Of a stretch of DNA of 64,000 bases, positions 24,803 through 35,342 are shown piece by piece. The position numbers and the translations under genes are program-made. The DNA lies in assembly GCA_947498155.1 (NCBI GenBank), contig CANMJD010000008.1:83179-147178 (forward strand), given 5' to 3'. Source of the DNA: an uncultured Pseudoruegeria sp. Lineage in GTDB: Bacteria; Pseudomonadota; Alphaproteobacteria; Rhodobacterales; Rhodobacteraceae. How positions within the stretch are numbered: position 1 is the first letter of the stretch; every line of letters begins with the position of its first letter. Under the pieces are notes generated by a model. It worked only from the letters and a program-made list of their open reading frames with translations, did no database searches and was not told the DNA's origin.

Positions 24803-25255
24803 ATGAACAAATCCTTTATCGCGTTAATCGCCGCCGCCACGCTGATCGTTACCTCTATGAATGCGCGGGTTGCCCATGCGGATTCTGACGACGTCGCTAA
24901 AATATTGTTGGGTGCAACGGCGTTTTTTGTGATCGGGGCAGCCCTACATGATCAGAATAAAGACAAGAACAAAGCGCCTCGCGTAACAGACAAGCCATCA
25001 GCCCAGGGGTATAAGCCTCCGGCACAACCCAACACAGTCGCGTTGCCGGGGCGGTGTCAGAGGAGCTATGCCCTGCGCGACGGCTCCGTGCATCATGGGT
25101 TTTCACAGCGGTGTTTGCAAAAACGCTACCGTAGTGCGCGCCCTTTGCCAAAATCCTGCAAACGCTCAGTGAAGACCCGCCACTATGGGCGCGTAAAAAC
25201 CTATGGCGAACGCTGCCTGCGCAAACGTGGATATGAAGTCGCCTATCGCCACTGA
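24803..25255 (+). CDS. Exported basic protein with a duplicated cysteine motif
   Basis: 150 residues from the ATG at 24803 (GGAGAA before it). A signal peptide or anchor (about 1-27) is followed by a hydrophobic stretch (about 32-49), a Lys/Pro-rich linker, and a very basic C-terminal half. That half contains two similar units. Unit 1 runs CQRSYALRDGS to QRCLQKRY; unit 2 runs CKRSVKTRHYG to ERCLRKRGY. Each has two cysteines with C-x-R-S at the start and R-C-L-x-K-R at the end. No known family is recognised. Periplasmic binding of an anionic polymer is one guess. Confidence 0.65.
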   Translation: MNKSFIALIAAATLIVTSMNARVAHADSDDVAKILLGATAFFVIGAALHDQNKDKNKAPRVTDKPSAQGYKPPAQPNTVALPGRCQRSYALRDGSVHHGFSQRCLQKRYRSARPLPKSCKRSVKTRHYGRVKTYGERCLRKRGYEVAYRH

Positions 25256-25305
25256 CATTCCTCCGGATAACACAATCGAGCAGAGGTCGCAGATAAGCGA
25301 TCCGG

Positions 25306-25333
25306 CGGGCGGGGGAAACTTCGCCCGTTTTTT
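25306..25333 (+). terminator. Intrinsic terminator of the basic exported-protein gene
   Basis: CGGGCG (25306-25311) and CGCCCG (25322-25327) with a 10-base loop are followed by TTTTTT. It stands 50 bases past the stop and 36 before rnhB. Confidence 0.75.
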
Positions 25334-25369
25334 GTTGTAATGATCCGCCGGGGCCGCTTTTAAGGCCCC

Positions 25370-26008
25370 ATGAGCAAAACATTCCCAGACAGAAGTTTCG
25401 AAGACGCCGCCATCGCCAAAGGCTTTGCCCGAATCGCCGGTGTGGATGAAGTCGGGCGCGGCCCGCTTTGTGGGCCGGTCACAGCGGCGGCGGTGATTCT
25501 GGACCCAGCGAATATTCCCGAGGGGTTGAATGATTCCAAAAAGCTTTCGTTGAAAAAGCGCGAAGGGCTGTTTGAGCGGATTATGAAAACCGCAACCGTC
25601 TCGGTTGCCCATGCCAGCGTCGCAGAGATCGATGAGATCAATATACTGCACGCCTCTATGCTGGCGATGCAGCGGGCCATAGGCGGTTTGAACCCGGCGG
25701 CGGACTATGCGCTGATCGACGGAAACCGCCTACCCAAAGGAATCGCAATCGCAGCCGAAGCATTGGTCAAAGGCGATGGCAGATCGGTGTCGATTGCGGC
25801 GGCCTCTATCGTGGCAAAAATAACACGGGACCGCCTCATGGTGGATTTAGCGCAACAGCATCCGGGCTACGGATGGGAGTCAAACGCCGGTTATGGGACC
25901 AAAACCCATCTCGAGGCGCTCCGAAATCTTGGCGTAACCCCACATCATAGACGGTCGTTCAAACCTATCCACAACATCTTGTATCAAGATGAAAATCCAA
26001 CATCCTGA
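25370..26008 (+). CDS. rnhB: Ribonuclease HII
   Basis: 212 residues. The type 2 RNase H active-site start [15 protein letters not shown] gives Asp26 and Glu27. The next Asp lies in [13 protein letters not shown] (about residue 116), and the C-terminal [24 protein letters not shown] is typical. It cuts the RNA strand of RNA-DNA hybrids and removes single ribonucleotides from DNA. It lies directly before ccrM on the same strand, 95 bases apart, with the ccrM control signals in that gap, as is common in alphaproteobacteria. Confidence 0.95.
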   Translation: MSKTFPDRSFEDAAIAKGFARIAGVDEVGRGPLCGPVTAAAVILDPANIPEGLNDSKKLSLKKREGLFERIMKTATVSVAHASVAEIDEINILHASMLAMQRAIGGLNPAADYALIDGNRLPKGIAIAAEALVKGDGRSVSIAAASIVAKITRDRLMVDLAQQHPGYGWESNAGYGTKTHLEALRNLGVTPHHRRSFKPIHNILYQDENPTS

Positions 26009-26021
26009 TTTAATAAAGAAA

Positions 26022-27213
<1,192 letters not shown>

Positions 27214-27274
27214 GCGCTTTCAAAAATCAAAAGTTTACCGCCGGTGCCTGTAGCCTGACACAGGGCGCCCACTT

Positions 27275-27303
27275 CCCCGCCGTGTTCATCGGCGGGGCTT
27301 TTT
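27275..27303 (+). terminator. Intrinsic terminator of ccrM
   Basis: CCCCGCCG (27275-27282) and CGGCGGGG (27290-27297) form a perfect 8-bp stem with a 7-base loop, followed by CTTTTT. It lies 60 bases past the ccrM stop. Confidence 0.9.
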
Positions 27304-27335
27304 GGTTTGACAGGGGGAATGCGCCGAAGCAGAGC

Positions 27336-28469
27336 CTATTTCGGCAGCGGATTACTGGCGGTTTTATAGGCCGACCAATCGGTGATTTCTGGGTAATAGG
27401 TCTTGCGCCATGCCCGCACCTTTGGGTTCATATAGCGCCGCCAGACCGGCGGGATCATCGCCAGCATGGTCATAATCGGATACCCATAGGGCAGTTGCGG
27501 TGCCTCATCCTCGGTATAGGTTTGCAGCAGCGGGAACCGTCGGTTCGGTTTGTAGTGATGGTCCGAATGGCGCTGCAGGTTGATCAACAACCAATTGGAC
27601 GCCCGATGGGCTGCGTTCCAGCTGTGGCGCGGTTTGACATGCTCGTATTTGCCATCGCCCAGATGCTTTCGGGTCAGCCCGTAATGTTCGATATAATTAA
27701 CCAGTTCCAACTGCCAGATCGCCACAAAAGCCTGAAAGATGAACAAGCCGACGCCGACCCAGCCGCCGACAAAAAACGCCAGCAGTAGAAAAACAACCTG
27801 CAACGCCCAATAGCGCAGGAACGGGTTGCGCGGATGCAAAACCGGCAGGTTCCGGCGCGCCATCAGGGTTTTTTCAGCTTCCCAAGCAGATTGATAACAT
27901 TGGCGCAGCACGCGGGGGAAAAACCGGTGGAAGCCTTCGTTGTAGCGCGCGGTCACCGGATCACGCGGGGTGCCGACATAGCGGTGATGCACCAGAAGAT
28001 GTTCAGAGCGGAAATGGCTGTAAAGCACAGAAGCGAGCAACAAATCGGCCAGCCAGCGTTCGGATACGGGCTTCTGATGCATTAATTCATGGGAATAATT
28101 GATGCCAATGGTGCCCGAAATCACCCCTATTCCGAAGAATAACAGAACGGTCTCCAGGCCCGACAAATCGCTGTAGTGTGTGGCCCACCAGATCATGCCA
28201 AAGATCGCAATAAACTGAAGCGGGAACCAGATCAGGGTCAAAAGCCGATACCAATAAAGGCTGCTCTCTGGGGTTTCAGGGTCTGGATTGTCGGTGTTCT
28301 TGCCGGTGATCGCATCCAGAATGGAAAAGCCAACCCAGCCATAGAGCGGTAAAACGATCACCCAGATGCCCCCCTGACTGGCGGCGATCAGGGCCAGCGG
28401 CAGCGTCAGCAGGGATACCCAAAAGGGCAGGGCGGCTGAAAGGGAGCTCATGTCTTTGGGGACTGTCAT
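27336..28469 (-). CDS. alkB: Alkane 1-monooxygenase AlkB
   Basis: 377 residues of the membrane di-iron hydroxylase family. The four histidine motifs are all present: HELMH (about residue 128), HLLVHHRYVGTPRDP (about 158), the AlkB-specific NYIEHYGLTRK (about 260), and LQRHSDHHYKPNRRF (about 299). Several long hydrophobic helices surround them. It hydroxylates the end carbon of medium-chain n-alkanes using rubredoxin electrons. No rubredoxin or rubredoxin reductase gene is adjacent, so these must be encoded elsewhere. It converges with ccrM. Confidence 0.92.
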   Translation of the reverse strand: MTVPKDMSSLSAALPFWVSLLTLPLALIAASQGGIWVIVLPLYGWVGFSILDAITGKNTDNPDPETPESSLYWYRLLTLIWFPLQFIAIFGMIWWATHYSDLSGLETVLLFFGIGVISGTIGINYSHELMHQKPVSERWLADLLLASVLYSHFRSEHLLVHHRYVGTPRDPVTARYNEGFHRFFPRVLRQCYQSAWEAEKTLMARRNLPVLHPRNPFLRYWALQVVFLLLAFFVGGWVGVGLFIFQAFVAIWQLELVNYIEHYGLTRKHLGDGKYEHVKPRHSWNAAHRASNWLLINLQRHSDHHYKPNRRFPLLQTYTEDEAPQLPYGYPIMTMLAMIPPVWRRYMNPKVRAWRKTYYPEITDWSAYKTASNPLPK

Positions 28470-28518
28470 CTTGCTGCGTCTACTCTGTTGAAGGGGGGTG
28501 CCCCCAGTGTTGGCCGGA

Positions 28519-29571
28519 TCATTCGGCTGTGCCTTGCGTCAGATCAAAAGCTTTGCGCATCACGGTTGGCATATCAGCGGGGCGGAACTCTGATCTTGGC
28601 AGGAAATATCCAACCTCGGTTTGTGTATTCTGGGGCAGAATTGCGGTGAAAACGCGCAAAATCAAATGAAAATGCGTAAAGGTGTGCCGCACCTCCCCCG
28701 CCTCTTCCTGCCAGTCTGCCGCTATGGGTGGGGTTGGCGTTGGGGCATCGTTCCAATCCGATCCCGGCCAGCAGAGCATGCCGCCCAAAAGACCCTTGTC
28801 GGGGCGGCGTTCAACCAGATAGGCCCCATCCTGCCTTTGACCCAGATAGATATAACCATGACGGATCGGCTTTGCCTTCTTGGGCGATTTACGCGGTAAT
28901 TCCGCTGGATTAGTGCCTGTTCTAGCCTTGCATCCCCTGTGCCACGGGCAAATGCCACAGGCCGGTGATTTCGGTGTACAGATGGTCGCTCCCAAATCCA
29001 TCACCGCCTGCGCATAATCGCCTGCCCGTTTGGACGGGGTCAGGGCTTTGGCCAGCTCGGTCAGTTCCGGTTTGGCCGCAGGCAGGGGCGTATAGATTTC
29101 ATAGACACGGCTCATGACCCGTTCGACATTGCCATCCACCACGACCGAAGACTGATCAAAAGCGATCGCCGAAATCGCACCCGCCGTATAAGGGCCTATT
29201 CCAGGGAGTTTAAGCAATGCCTCATAGGTTCGCGGAAACTGGCCGCCATGATCAGAACTGACAACACGGGCGCATTTCAGCAAATTGCGGGCGCGGGCGT
29301 AGTATCCAAGACCCGCCCATTCGGCCATGACGTCGCCATCCTCTGCAGCGGCCAAATCGTCAACAGTGGGCCATTTGCCGACAAATCGGGTGAAATAGTC
29401 TCTGACCGTGGCCACGGTGGTCTGTTGGAGCATGACTTCGGACATCCAGATCCGATAGGGATCGGGCTGTATGCCAGCCTGACGGTCTGCGGGCGGGACT
29501 CGCCACGGCATTTCCCGCGCATGTATGTCATACCACGCCAGAAGCGTTTTCGCATTTACGGGTTCACGCAA
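28519..29571 (-). CDS. mutY: A/G-specific adenine glycosylase MutY
   Basis: 350 residues. The glycosylase domain carries the catalytic Glu in SEVMLQQTTVATV (about residue 45), the helix-hairpin-helix LPGIGPYTAGAISAIAF, and the conserved Asp in VVDGNVERVMSR. The [4Fe-4S] cluster is held by cysteines in CTPKSPACGICPWHRGC (C-x6-C-x2-C-x5-C). A MutT-like C-terminal domain (about 235-345) recognises 8-oxoguanine. It removes adenine paired with 8-oxoG. It diverges from the DUF721 gene. Confidence 0.95.
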   Translation of the reverse strand: MREPVNAKTLLAWYDIHAREMPWRVPPADRQAGIQPDPYRIWMSEVMLQQTTVATVRDYFTRFVGKWPTVDDLAAAEDGDVMAEWAGLGYYARARNLLKCARVVSSDHGGQFPRTYEALLKLPGIGPYTAGAISAIAFDQSSVVVDGNVERVMSRVYEIYTPLPAAKPELTELAKALTPSKRAGDYAQAVMDLGATICTPKSPACGICPWHRGCKARTGTNPAELPRKSPKKAKPIRHGYIYLGQRQDGAYLVERRPDKGLLGGMLCWPGSDWNDAPTPTPPIAADWQEEAGEVRHTFTHFHLILRVFTAILPQNTQTEVGYFLPRSEFRPADMPTVMRKAFDLTQGTAE

Positions 29572-29652
29572 TCTTTATCTTCCCTGAATGGCTATTTCGC
29601 TGGCACGCGGACGCGGCAAGGCTAAGATAGCGGCAGGGAGTCGGAATGACAG

Positions 29653-30186
29653 ATGGCAAATCAGGCCAAAACCAAATCTTTTACGCCCGCGCGGCGAAAA
29701 CGGGGGTTCGAGCGGACTTCTGGCTTGTTGCAAGGCCAAATCCGGCGGGCAACAGAGGCGCGTGGCTTTGCGGTAACCCGTCTTTTGACCCACTGGGAAG
29801 AGATTGTCGGACAGGATATTGCCGCTATGGCGCTGCCTGTTAAAGTCGGCTACGGCAAGGGTGGGTTTGGTGCGACACTGACGGTTCTGACCAAAGGTGC
29901 CTATGCGCCGATGTTGCAGGCGCAACTGCCCCTGATTAAAGACAAGGTAAACGCCTGTTACGGCTATGCCGCGATTTCCCGTGTGCATGTCACCCAAACC
30001 GCCCCAACCGGATTTTCCGAAGGCCAAGTGCAGTTTCACGCCGCGCCGAAAAAACAAAAACCGCGCCCGTCCCCCGAGCTTCGGGCCCGCGCCCATGAAA
30101 CCACCGAACAAGTCGGAGATTCAGGCTTGCGGGCGGCACTGGATGCATTGGGCGCGAATATCCTGAACAAACAAAAAACAGACTGA
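29653..30186 (+). CDS. DUF721 (DciA-like) protein
   Basis: 177 residues. The DUF721 fold lies at about residues 35-120 (GFAVTRLLTHWEEIVGQDIAAMALPVKV followed by TLTVLTKGAYAPMLQAQLPLIKDKVN), with an unstructured charged C-terminus. DUF721/DciA proteins bind nucleic acid; DciA loads the replicative helicase DnaB in bacteria lacking DnaC. Alphaproteobacterial members are often divergent, so the helicase role is inferred. It lies 11 bases before a DsbA-like gene, and this pair diverges from mutY. Confidence 0.85.
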   Translation: MANQAKTKSFTPARRKRGFERTSGLLQGQIRRATEARGFAVTRLLTHWEEIVGQDIAAMALPVKVGYGKGGFGATLTVLTKGAYAPMLQAQLPLIKDKVNACYGYAAISRVHVTQTAPTGFSEGQVQFHAAPKKQKPRPSPELRARAHETTEQVGDSGLRAALDALGANILNKQKTD

Positions 30187-30197
30187 AGAGGCTTTAA

Positions 30198-30857
30198 ATG
30201 CAACGTAAATTCGCTTTCGCCGCCATCGCGGCCGCCGTTGTCGCCGGTGGCACCTATCTGATGACCAACACATCGCCCGCGACAACCGGTTTTGCCATGG
30301 CCGAAGCGCAGGCTGTCGAGATCGACACATCCAGCATTATGGAAATGACGCTGGGCTCTGCTGATGCACCGATTGAGGTCGTCGAATATGCCTCTTACAC
30401 CTGCCCGCATTGTGCAAATTTTCATAAATCCGTGTTCAAGGATCTCAAGGAAAACTACATCGACACCGGCAAGATCAAATTCACTTACCGTGAGGTTTAT
30501 TTTGACCGTTTCGGGCTTTGGGCGTCGATGGTGGCCCGGTGTGGCGGCGACATGCGGTTCTTTGGTATCACCGATTTGCTTTATGCCGAACAGGGCGAGT
30601 GGACCGGTGCAGGTGATCCCGCCGCGATTGCAGAAAACCTGCGCAAGATCGGGTTGAAAGCAGGGCTGTCCAACGATCAGTTGGACGCCTGCATGCAGGA
30701 TGGCGAAAAAGCCCAGACGCTTGTGGCTTGGTTCGAGGAAAACGCCAAAGCGGATGATATCAGCTCGACCCCGACCTTCATTGTCGATGGCAAAAAGGAA
30801 TCCAACATGAATTATGCTGATTTCTCGGCCCTTTTGGACAAGAAACTGGGCGAATAA
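30198..30857 (+). CDS. DsbA-family thiol:disulfide oxidoreductase
   Basis: 219 residues with an N-terminal signal or anchor (about 1-18) and a thioredoxin fold with helical insert. The active-site motif CPHC lies in YASYTCPHCANFH (about residue 71) and the cis-proline loop in STPTFIVDG (about 195). It is of the DsbA_4/BdbD-like group common in alphaproteobacteria and should act on disulfides in the periplasm. It follows the DUF721 gene closely and is itself followed 2 bases later by the CoA-transferase gene. Confidence 0.9.
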   Translation: MQRKFAFAAIAAAVVAGGTYLMTNTSPATTGFAMAEAQAVEIDTSSIMEMTLGSADAPIEVVEYASYTCPHCANFHKSVFKDLKENYIDTGKIKFTYREVYFDRFGLWASMVARCGGDMRFFGITDLLYAEQGEWTGAGDPAAIAENLRKIGLKAGLSNDQLDACMQDGEKAQTLVAWFEENAKADDISSTPTFIVDGKKESNMNYADFSALLDKKLGE

Positions 30858-30859
30858 GC

Positions 30860-31969
30860 ATGGGCGCACCGCTTGCGGGACTGAAAGTTGTTGAACTGGC
30901 CCGCATTTTGGCCGGCCCTTGGGCCGGTCAAACCCTGGCCGATCTGGGGGCGTCGGTTCTAAAGGTCGAAAGCCCTGCGGGTGATGACACCCGCCAATGG
31001 GGTCCGCCGTTTCTGGACCACCATGGTGATCCCTCGGCGGCCTATTTCCACAGCTGTAATCGGGGCAAGGATAATGTCGCGATTGATTTTCGCACTTCCG
31101 AAGGGCAGGCGCAGGTGCGCGCGTTGGTGGCCGAAGCCGATATCGTCATCGAGAATTTCAAAGTCGACGGGCTGAAGAAATACGGGCTGGACTATGACAG
31201 CCTGTCAAAAGTGAACCCGCGTCTGATTTATTGCTCGATCACCGGTTTTGGCCAGACCGGCCCCTATGCCCATCGCCCAGGCTATGACTACATCATCCAA
31301 GGCATGAGCGGGCTGATGTCGATCACCGGAGACCCTGACGGGCAGCCGCAGAAAATCGGTGTGGCACTGACGGATGTTTTTACCGGCGTCTATGCCGTTG
31401 CGGCGATTCTGGCGGCGGTCCATCAGCGGCAGACCACGGGCAAAGGGCAACAGATCGACATGGCGCTTTTGGATGTGGCCACTGCGATTACTTCCAATCA
31501 GGCGATGAACTATCTGGCCACAGGCGTCGCCCCGCCGCGCATGGGCAACGCCCACCCAAATCTTGCCCCTTATCAGGTCTTTGATGTGGCGGATGGGCAT
31601 ATCATTGTAGCAGTTGGCAATGACGGACAGTTTGCACGGTTTAGTGACGTTTTGGGCGTGGGGGAAATGGCTGAGGACCCTAAATTTGCCACGAACCCTG
31701 ACCGTGTCGCCCATCGTGCCGAGATGACAGAAATACTGCAAAATCAGGCCGTAAAATGGCTTAAGGCCGATCTGTTGGCGGCCTGCGAGGCAGCGGGTGT
31801 TCCGGCTGGGCCGATCAATGATATGGCCGAAGTTTTTGCCGATCCGCAGGTGCAATTTCGTCAAATGCAGATAGAGGTCGACGGGATTCCCGGTGTGCGC
31901 ACGCCCATCCGCTTTTCGGATGCGGAACTGGCGCTGGGCAAGCCTGCCCCGAAATGGATCAAGACCTAA
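30860..31969 (+). CDS. CaiB/BaiF family (class III) CoA transferase
   Basis: 369 residues with the family start [31 protein letters not shown]. The probable catalytic aspartate sits in [12 protein letters not shown] (about residue 172). [22 protein letters not shown] and the C-terminal [17 protein letters not shown] are typical. These enzymes move CoA between carboxylic acids; relatives include alpha-methylacyl-CoA racemase. The substrate is not predictable here. It starts 2 bases after the DsbA-like gene. Its stop codon overlaps that of the convergent lpxK. Confidence 0.9.
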   Translation: MGAPLAGLKVVELARILAGPWAGQTLADLGASVLKVESPAGDDTRQWGPPFLDHHGDPSAAYFHSCNRGKDNVAIDFRTSEGQAQVRALVAEADIVIENFKVDGLKKYGLDYDSLSKVNPRLIYCSITGFGQTGPYAHRPGYDYIIQGMSGLMSITGDPDGQPQKIGVALTDVFTGVYAVAAILAAVHQRQTTGKGQQIDMALLDVATAITSNQAMNYLATGVAPPRMGNAHPNLAPYQVFDVADGHIIVAVGNDGQFARFSDVLGVGEMAEDPKFATNPDRVAHRAEMTEILQNQAVKWLKADLLAACEAAGVPAGPINDMAEVFADPQVQFRQMQIEVDGIPGVRTPIRFSDAELALGKPAPKWIKT

Positions 31970-32955
31970 CGCAACTTGGCAATGGCGTTGTCCAGTGCGG
32001 TCCAATCTGCAACCTGTAATCGCACAGGAACAGTCAGGACCTTGGGTCTAAAGCTGTCAGGCAGGCGCACGGCGTCTTTTTCCGTACACACCAATTGCGC
32101 ACCAAGGGCCTTTGCCTCGGTTTCCAAGCGCAGCATCAGGGCATCCGAAAGCGGTTGGTGATCTTCAAGCGCCTCGGCCCGTGCAATATCGGCGCCCATT
32201 TTGCGCAAAGTAGCAAAGAACTTGTCCGGATGGCCTATGCCCGCAAAGGCCAGAACGCGCAGGCCTTCAAAACGCATACCCATCTGCAACGGCATGAGTT
32301 CCGCCGTCAAATGCGGCAGGGTAATCTGATCGCCCCATTGCTGCGCAAAGGCGTTTTGCGCCGTATCAGCGCCGATAGAGAGCAGAATATCCGCGCGCTT
32401 TAACCCGATTGTAACCGGTTCGCGCAGCGGGCCTGCGGGCAAGACACGGCCGTTGCCAAACCCCTTTACCGCATCGACAACGATCAGGTTTAGATCCTTC
32501 TGCACCTCGGGATTTTGAAACCCGTCATCCATCAGAATAATATGCGCGCCGTCGTTTTCGGCCTGTTTGATCCCCTCGGCCCGCTGTTTCGCAACCCAAG
32601 TGGGGGCAAAAGCTGACAGCAGCAGAGGTTCGTCACCCACATCTTCGGCGCTATGCCGGGTAGGCTCGACCTTGGTTGGACCGCTCAGTTTCCCGCCATA
32701 GCCGCGGGAAACGATATGGGGGTGTAACCCGTGTTCCATCAGCCTTTGGCATAGGGCAATCGTGGTCGGGGTTTTGCCTGTTCCACCGGCATTGATGTTG
32801 CCGATGCAGATGACTGGCACGCTGGCACGATAGCCGCCGGTTTGCCTTAACCGGCGCGCGGTTCCATGGGCATACAAATGCCCAAGCGGGGCCAGCAGGC
32901 GGGCTTTCAGACTGGGGCTGTGCGGTGGGGTGAACCAGAAATCAGGGGTGCGCAT
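31966..32955 (-). CDS. lpxK: Tetraacyldisaccharide 4'-kinase LpxK
   Basis: 329 residues. The P-loop [15 protein letters not shown] (about residues 56-70) and VSRGYGG shortly after are characteristic, as is [21 protein letters not shown] near 145. LpxK phosphorylates the lipid A disaccharide precursor at the inner membrane, before Kdo addition by WaaA. The neighbouring waaA gene overlaps it by 14 bases upstream, so the two consecutive steps are co-expressed. Confidence 0.96.
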   Translation of the reverse strand: MRTPDFWFTPPHSPSLKARLLAPLGHLYAHGTARRLRQTGGYRASVPVICIGNINAGGTGKTPTTIALCQRLMEHGLHPHIVSRGYGGKLSGPTKVEPTRHSAEDVGDEPLLLSAFAPTWVAKQRAEGIKQAENDGAHIILMDDGFQNPEVQKDLNLIVVDAVKGFGNGRVLPAGPLREPVTIGLKRADILLSIGADTAQNAFAQQWGDQITLPHLTAELMPLQMGMRFEGLRVLAFAGIGHPDKFFATLRKMGADIARAEALEDHQPLSDALMLRLETEAKALGAQLVCTEKDAVRLPDSFRPKVLTVPVRLQVADWTALDNAIAKLR

Positions 32956-34219
32956 GGCGGACCTCGGCTGAATCCAGTGCTTCCAAGGTGATTTCCAAAA
33001 CCCGTTCGGTCACCTCTGCCCCGCGCGAGCAAACATCCCAAGCCGCATGGGCCATTTCGGCGGCCACATCTGCGGCCTGCAGTTCTTTGAGGTTGGCCTC
33101 CAGCCCGTCAGCATTCAGGATAAGACGCGCCGCCCCAGCCCGCACCAACCTAGCATAGGCCTGTTGATAAGGGGCCGTCTGATTGCCATGCACGATTGCC
33201 GATCCTAATGCGGCAGGTTCAAACGGATGATGACCGCCCTGACCTTTGACCGTGCCCCCCATGAACGTTGTCGGCGCGAGGCGATACCACAACCCGAGAT
33301 CAGCAACCGAACCGATCAGGATTTGTGTGTCGGATGTGGGCCGCACACCGGTCTGATACAGCAGACTATTCCAGCCCGTTTCCGTCAGGGTTGCCTGAAG
33401 ATCAGCAGCGCGATCGGCTGAATTAGGGACTAATATAAGCAAAAGCCTGTGGCTGGAGCGCAGTAGGCGCCGATGCACATCCAGAATGTCCTGTTCTTCT
33501 TCTGGTGTGGTAGCCGACGCCAGCCAGACCGGACGCGGCGACATGGCATCGGCCAAAATACGGTAGGCCAGGTCATCATAGGGCAAAACGGTGCTGCCCT
33601 CCTGAAGCACGCCTGTGACTTCTAATGCGGCAGGGCGAACACCGATTGCCTCATAGGCTTTGGCGGCCTTTTCAGAGGCTGCAAGAACACGATCAAACTG
33701 CGCCAGTACAGAGCGCGCCGCTGCTGCACTCCACCGGCGCTTAGGGGATCGCGCGGTTTCGGTGTCATTTGTATCGACCAGAACCATACCGGCACCGGAG
33801 GCTTTGCTTTGGGCAAGTAGCGTCAGATGGCTCAGCGGACCGGTCCAGAGACAGACGTCCGGTCGCCAGAAGTTCACAAACGCCCGACTGGCTTGCGGTG
33901 TTTCCTCGGGAATTAGCTGATGGCAGAGTCCTGCGGGCAGCCAATCCTGTCTTTCCGTCCCGGCCCGTTTGGTCGGCGTGGTGATCAGCCCGAGGATTCG
34001 GTCGTCCTCTTGTTTGAGTTTGCGAAACAACTCAATGGCTGAGGTTTCTTCGGATTCGCCGCATGCGTGCACCCAGATTAACGGGCCACTTTCCCGCGCG
34101 CAGGTGGCAGTGCCCAGACGTTGCAGCCGCTCATCCTGTGCCACAGCGCGCAGTTTGCGACGCCGATGGCCATGCATCCGCGCACGGGCAGTTTCATACA
34201 GGGAATACGCAAGGGTCAC
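32942..34219 (-). CDS. waaA: 3-deoxy-D-manno-octulosonic acid (Kdo) transferase WaaA
   Basis: 425 residues, GT-B fold, GT30 family. The acceptor-site segment reads [13 protein letters not shown] (about residue 50). Its Glu at the ninth position aligns with the catalytic Glu of the usual HAVSVGE motif, although the flanking residues are unusual. The C-terminal donor domain has [24 protein letters not shown] (about residue 323), typical of Kdo transferases. It adds Kdo to lipid A precursor. It starts at GTG. It precedes lpxK and follows a DUF4170 gene. Confidence 0.93.
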   Translation of the reverse strand: MTLAYSLYETARARMHGHRRRKLRAVAQDERLQRLGTATCARESGPLIWVHACGESEETSAIELFRKLKQEDDRILGLITTPTKRAGTERQDWLPAGLCHQLIPEETPQASRAFVNFWRPDVCLWTGPLSHLTLLAQSKASGAGMVLVDTNDTETARSPKRRWSAAAARSVLAQFDRVLAASEKAAKAYEAIGVRPAALEVTGVLQEGSTVLPYDDLAYRILADAMSPRPVWLASATTPEEEQDILDVHRRLLRSSHRLLLILVPNSADRAADLQATLTETGWNSLLYQTGVRPTSDTQILIGSVADLGLWYRLAPTTFMGGTVKGQGGHHPFEPAALGSAIVHGNQTAPYQQAYARLVRAGAARLILNADGLEANLKELQAADVAAEMAHAAWDVCSRGAEVTERVLEITLEALDSAEVRHAHP

Positions 34220-34237
34220 GCGGTACCCCGATCCGGA

Positions 34238-34474
34238 TCAGTCTTGGGTGTCGGAATTTTCCTGCTCCTCATCGCGCAGCCGGTGGATATGCGCGATGTA
34301 ATACCGCGTATGGGCATTGTCGACGGTGCGCTGTGCTTCGGCTTTCCAGGCGTTATAGGCGGTTTCATAGTTGGGAAACATGCCAACGATGTGGATGTCC
34401 TCGACATTTTTGAAGGCGTTCTTTGACGGATCGATCAGTTCACCACCAAAAACAAGGTGCAAGCGTTGGGTCAT
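34238..34474 (-). CDS. DUF4170 domain protein
   Basis: 78 residues from the ATG at 34474, supported by AGAGG seven bases earlier; upstream in-frame starts would add a low-quality Arg/Cys-rich tail. The compact fold (RLHLVFGGELIDPSKNAFKNVEDIHIVGMF, then YETAYNAWKAEAQRTVDNAHTRYYI) matches DUF4170, a small alphaproteobacterial family found beside waaA and lpxK. No function is known to me. It lies 18 bases before waaA. Confidence 0.85.
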   Translation of the reverse strand: MTQRLHLVFGGELIDPSKNAFKNVEDIHIVGMFPNYETAYNAWKAEAQRTVDNAHTRYYIAHIHRLRDEEQENSDTQD

Positions 34475-34553
34475 TTCGTGCCTCTTTATAGCGGAATTGG
34501 GTTCGGGACATCCTACTGCAGCTTCTGGTCGGGGCAAAGACGCAAACCCGCCG

Positions 34554-35342
34554 CTATAGACCCGCAGGGGCGCGCAAATCAGCGCAGAGCAGGGGATGCA
34601 GGTGTGCGCCCGCCGCCACCAGACCCGAAAGCTGCGGCCTCGGGTTATTAAAGAGAGCAGCCTGACCATAGGCATCGCTGACAAGACCGCCGGCCTCTTG
34701 GGTGATCAAGGTGCCTGCCGCCACATCCCATTCCCAAGTAGCCCGCAGGGTCAGCATGGCATCAAATCGCCCCTGTCCAACAAGAGACAGGCGATAGGCC
34801 AGCGAAGACCGGAAATGCCGTGTCGGTAGCGCAATGCCCGTAGCCCAGTATTCGGGCTGCATATTAGAGGCCGCCGCAAGAATATTGGCCTCTGCCACAG
34901 CCCTGCAGTCAGAGGTGAAAATCCGCTCGCCGTTCAGCGTCGCGCCGCCACCGCTTTGTGCTGCAAACAGACGCTCCAGCATCGGTAGGTAAACCACCGC
35001 CGCGATGATCACGCCTTTCTCAGCCACCGCGAGGGAATGGGCAAAGGTTGGTGAACCGTTGATAAAAGCGCGGGTGCCATCGATGGGATCAACAATAAAG
35101 ACCCTATCCCGCCCCAATCGCACTGTGGTGTCCGTGGTTTCTTCGCTAAGCCAACCATACTCGGGCTGCGCGGCACACAGCTCTTCGCGCAGCATGGTGT
35201 CGATCTCCAGATCGGCTTGTGTGACGGGGCCTGCGCCATCGGCCTTGTCCCAGATTTCCGGATCTTTTTGCCAGTATTTACTGGCAATATTCCCGCTGGC
35301 CTGTGCCGCCTCGATCAGCAGCTTCAGGTCAGCTTCCGGCAA
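34554..35342 (-). CDS. cysQ: 3'(2'),5'-bisphosphate nucleotidase CysQ / inositol-monophosphatase family
   Basis: 262 residues. The metal-binding motifs of the lithium-sensitive phosphatase family are present: GWLSEETTDT (about residue 63), DPIDGTRAFINGSPTF (about 84), and WEWDVAAGTLITQEAGG (about 203). The short form and context fit CysQ, which removes PAP left by sulfotransfer and sulfate reduction. It overlaps pmbA by 14 bases. A sulfotransferase-type gene at the window start would be a source of PAP, though it is far away. Confidence 0.88.
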   Translation of the reverse strand: MPEADLKLLIEAAQASGNIASKYWQKDPEIWDKADGAGPVTQADLEIDTMLREELCAAQPEYGWLSEETTDTTVRLGRDRVFIVDPIDGTRAFINGSPTFAHSLAVAEKGVIIAAVVYLPMLERLFAAQSGGGATLNGERIFTSDCRAVAEANILAAASNMQPEYWATGIALPTRHFRSSLAYRLSLVGQGRFDAMLTLRATWEWDVAAGTLITQEAGGLVSDAYGQAALFNNPRPQLSGLVAAGAHLHPLLCADLRAPAGL

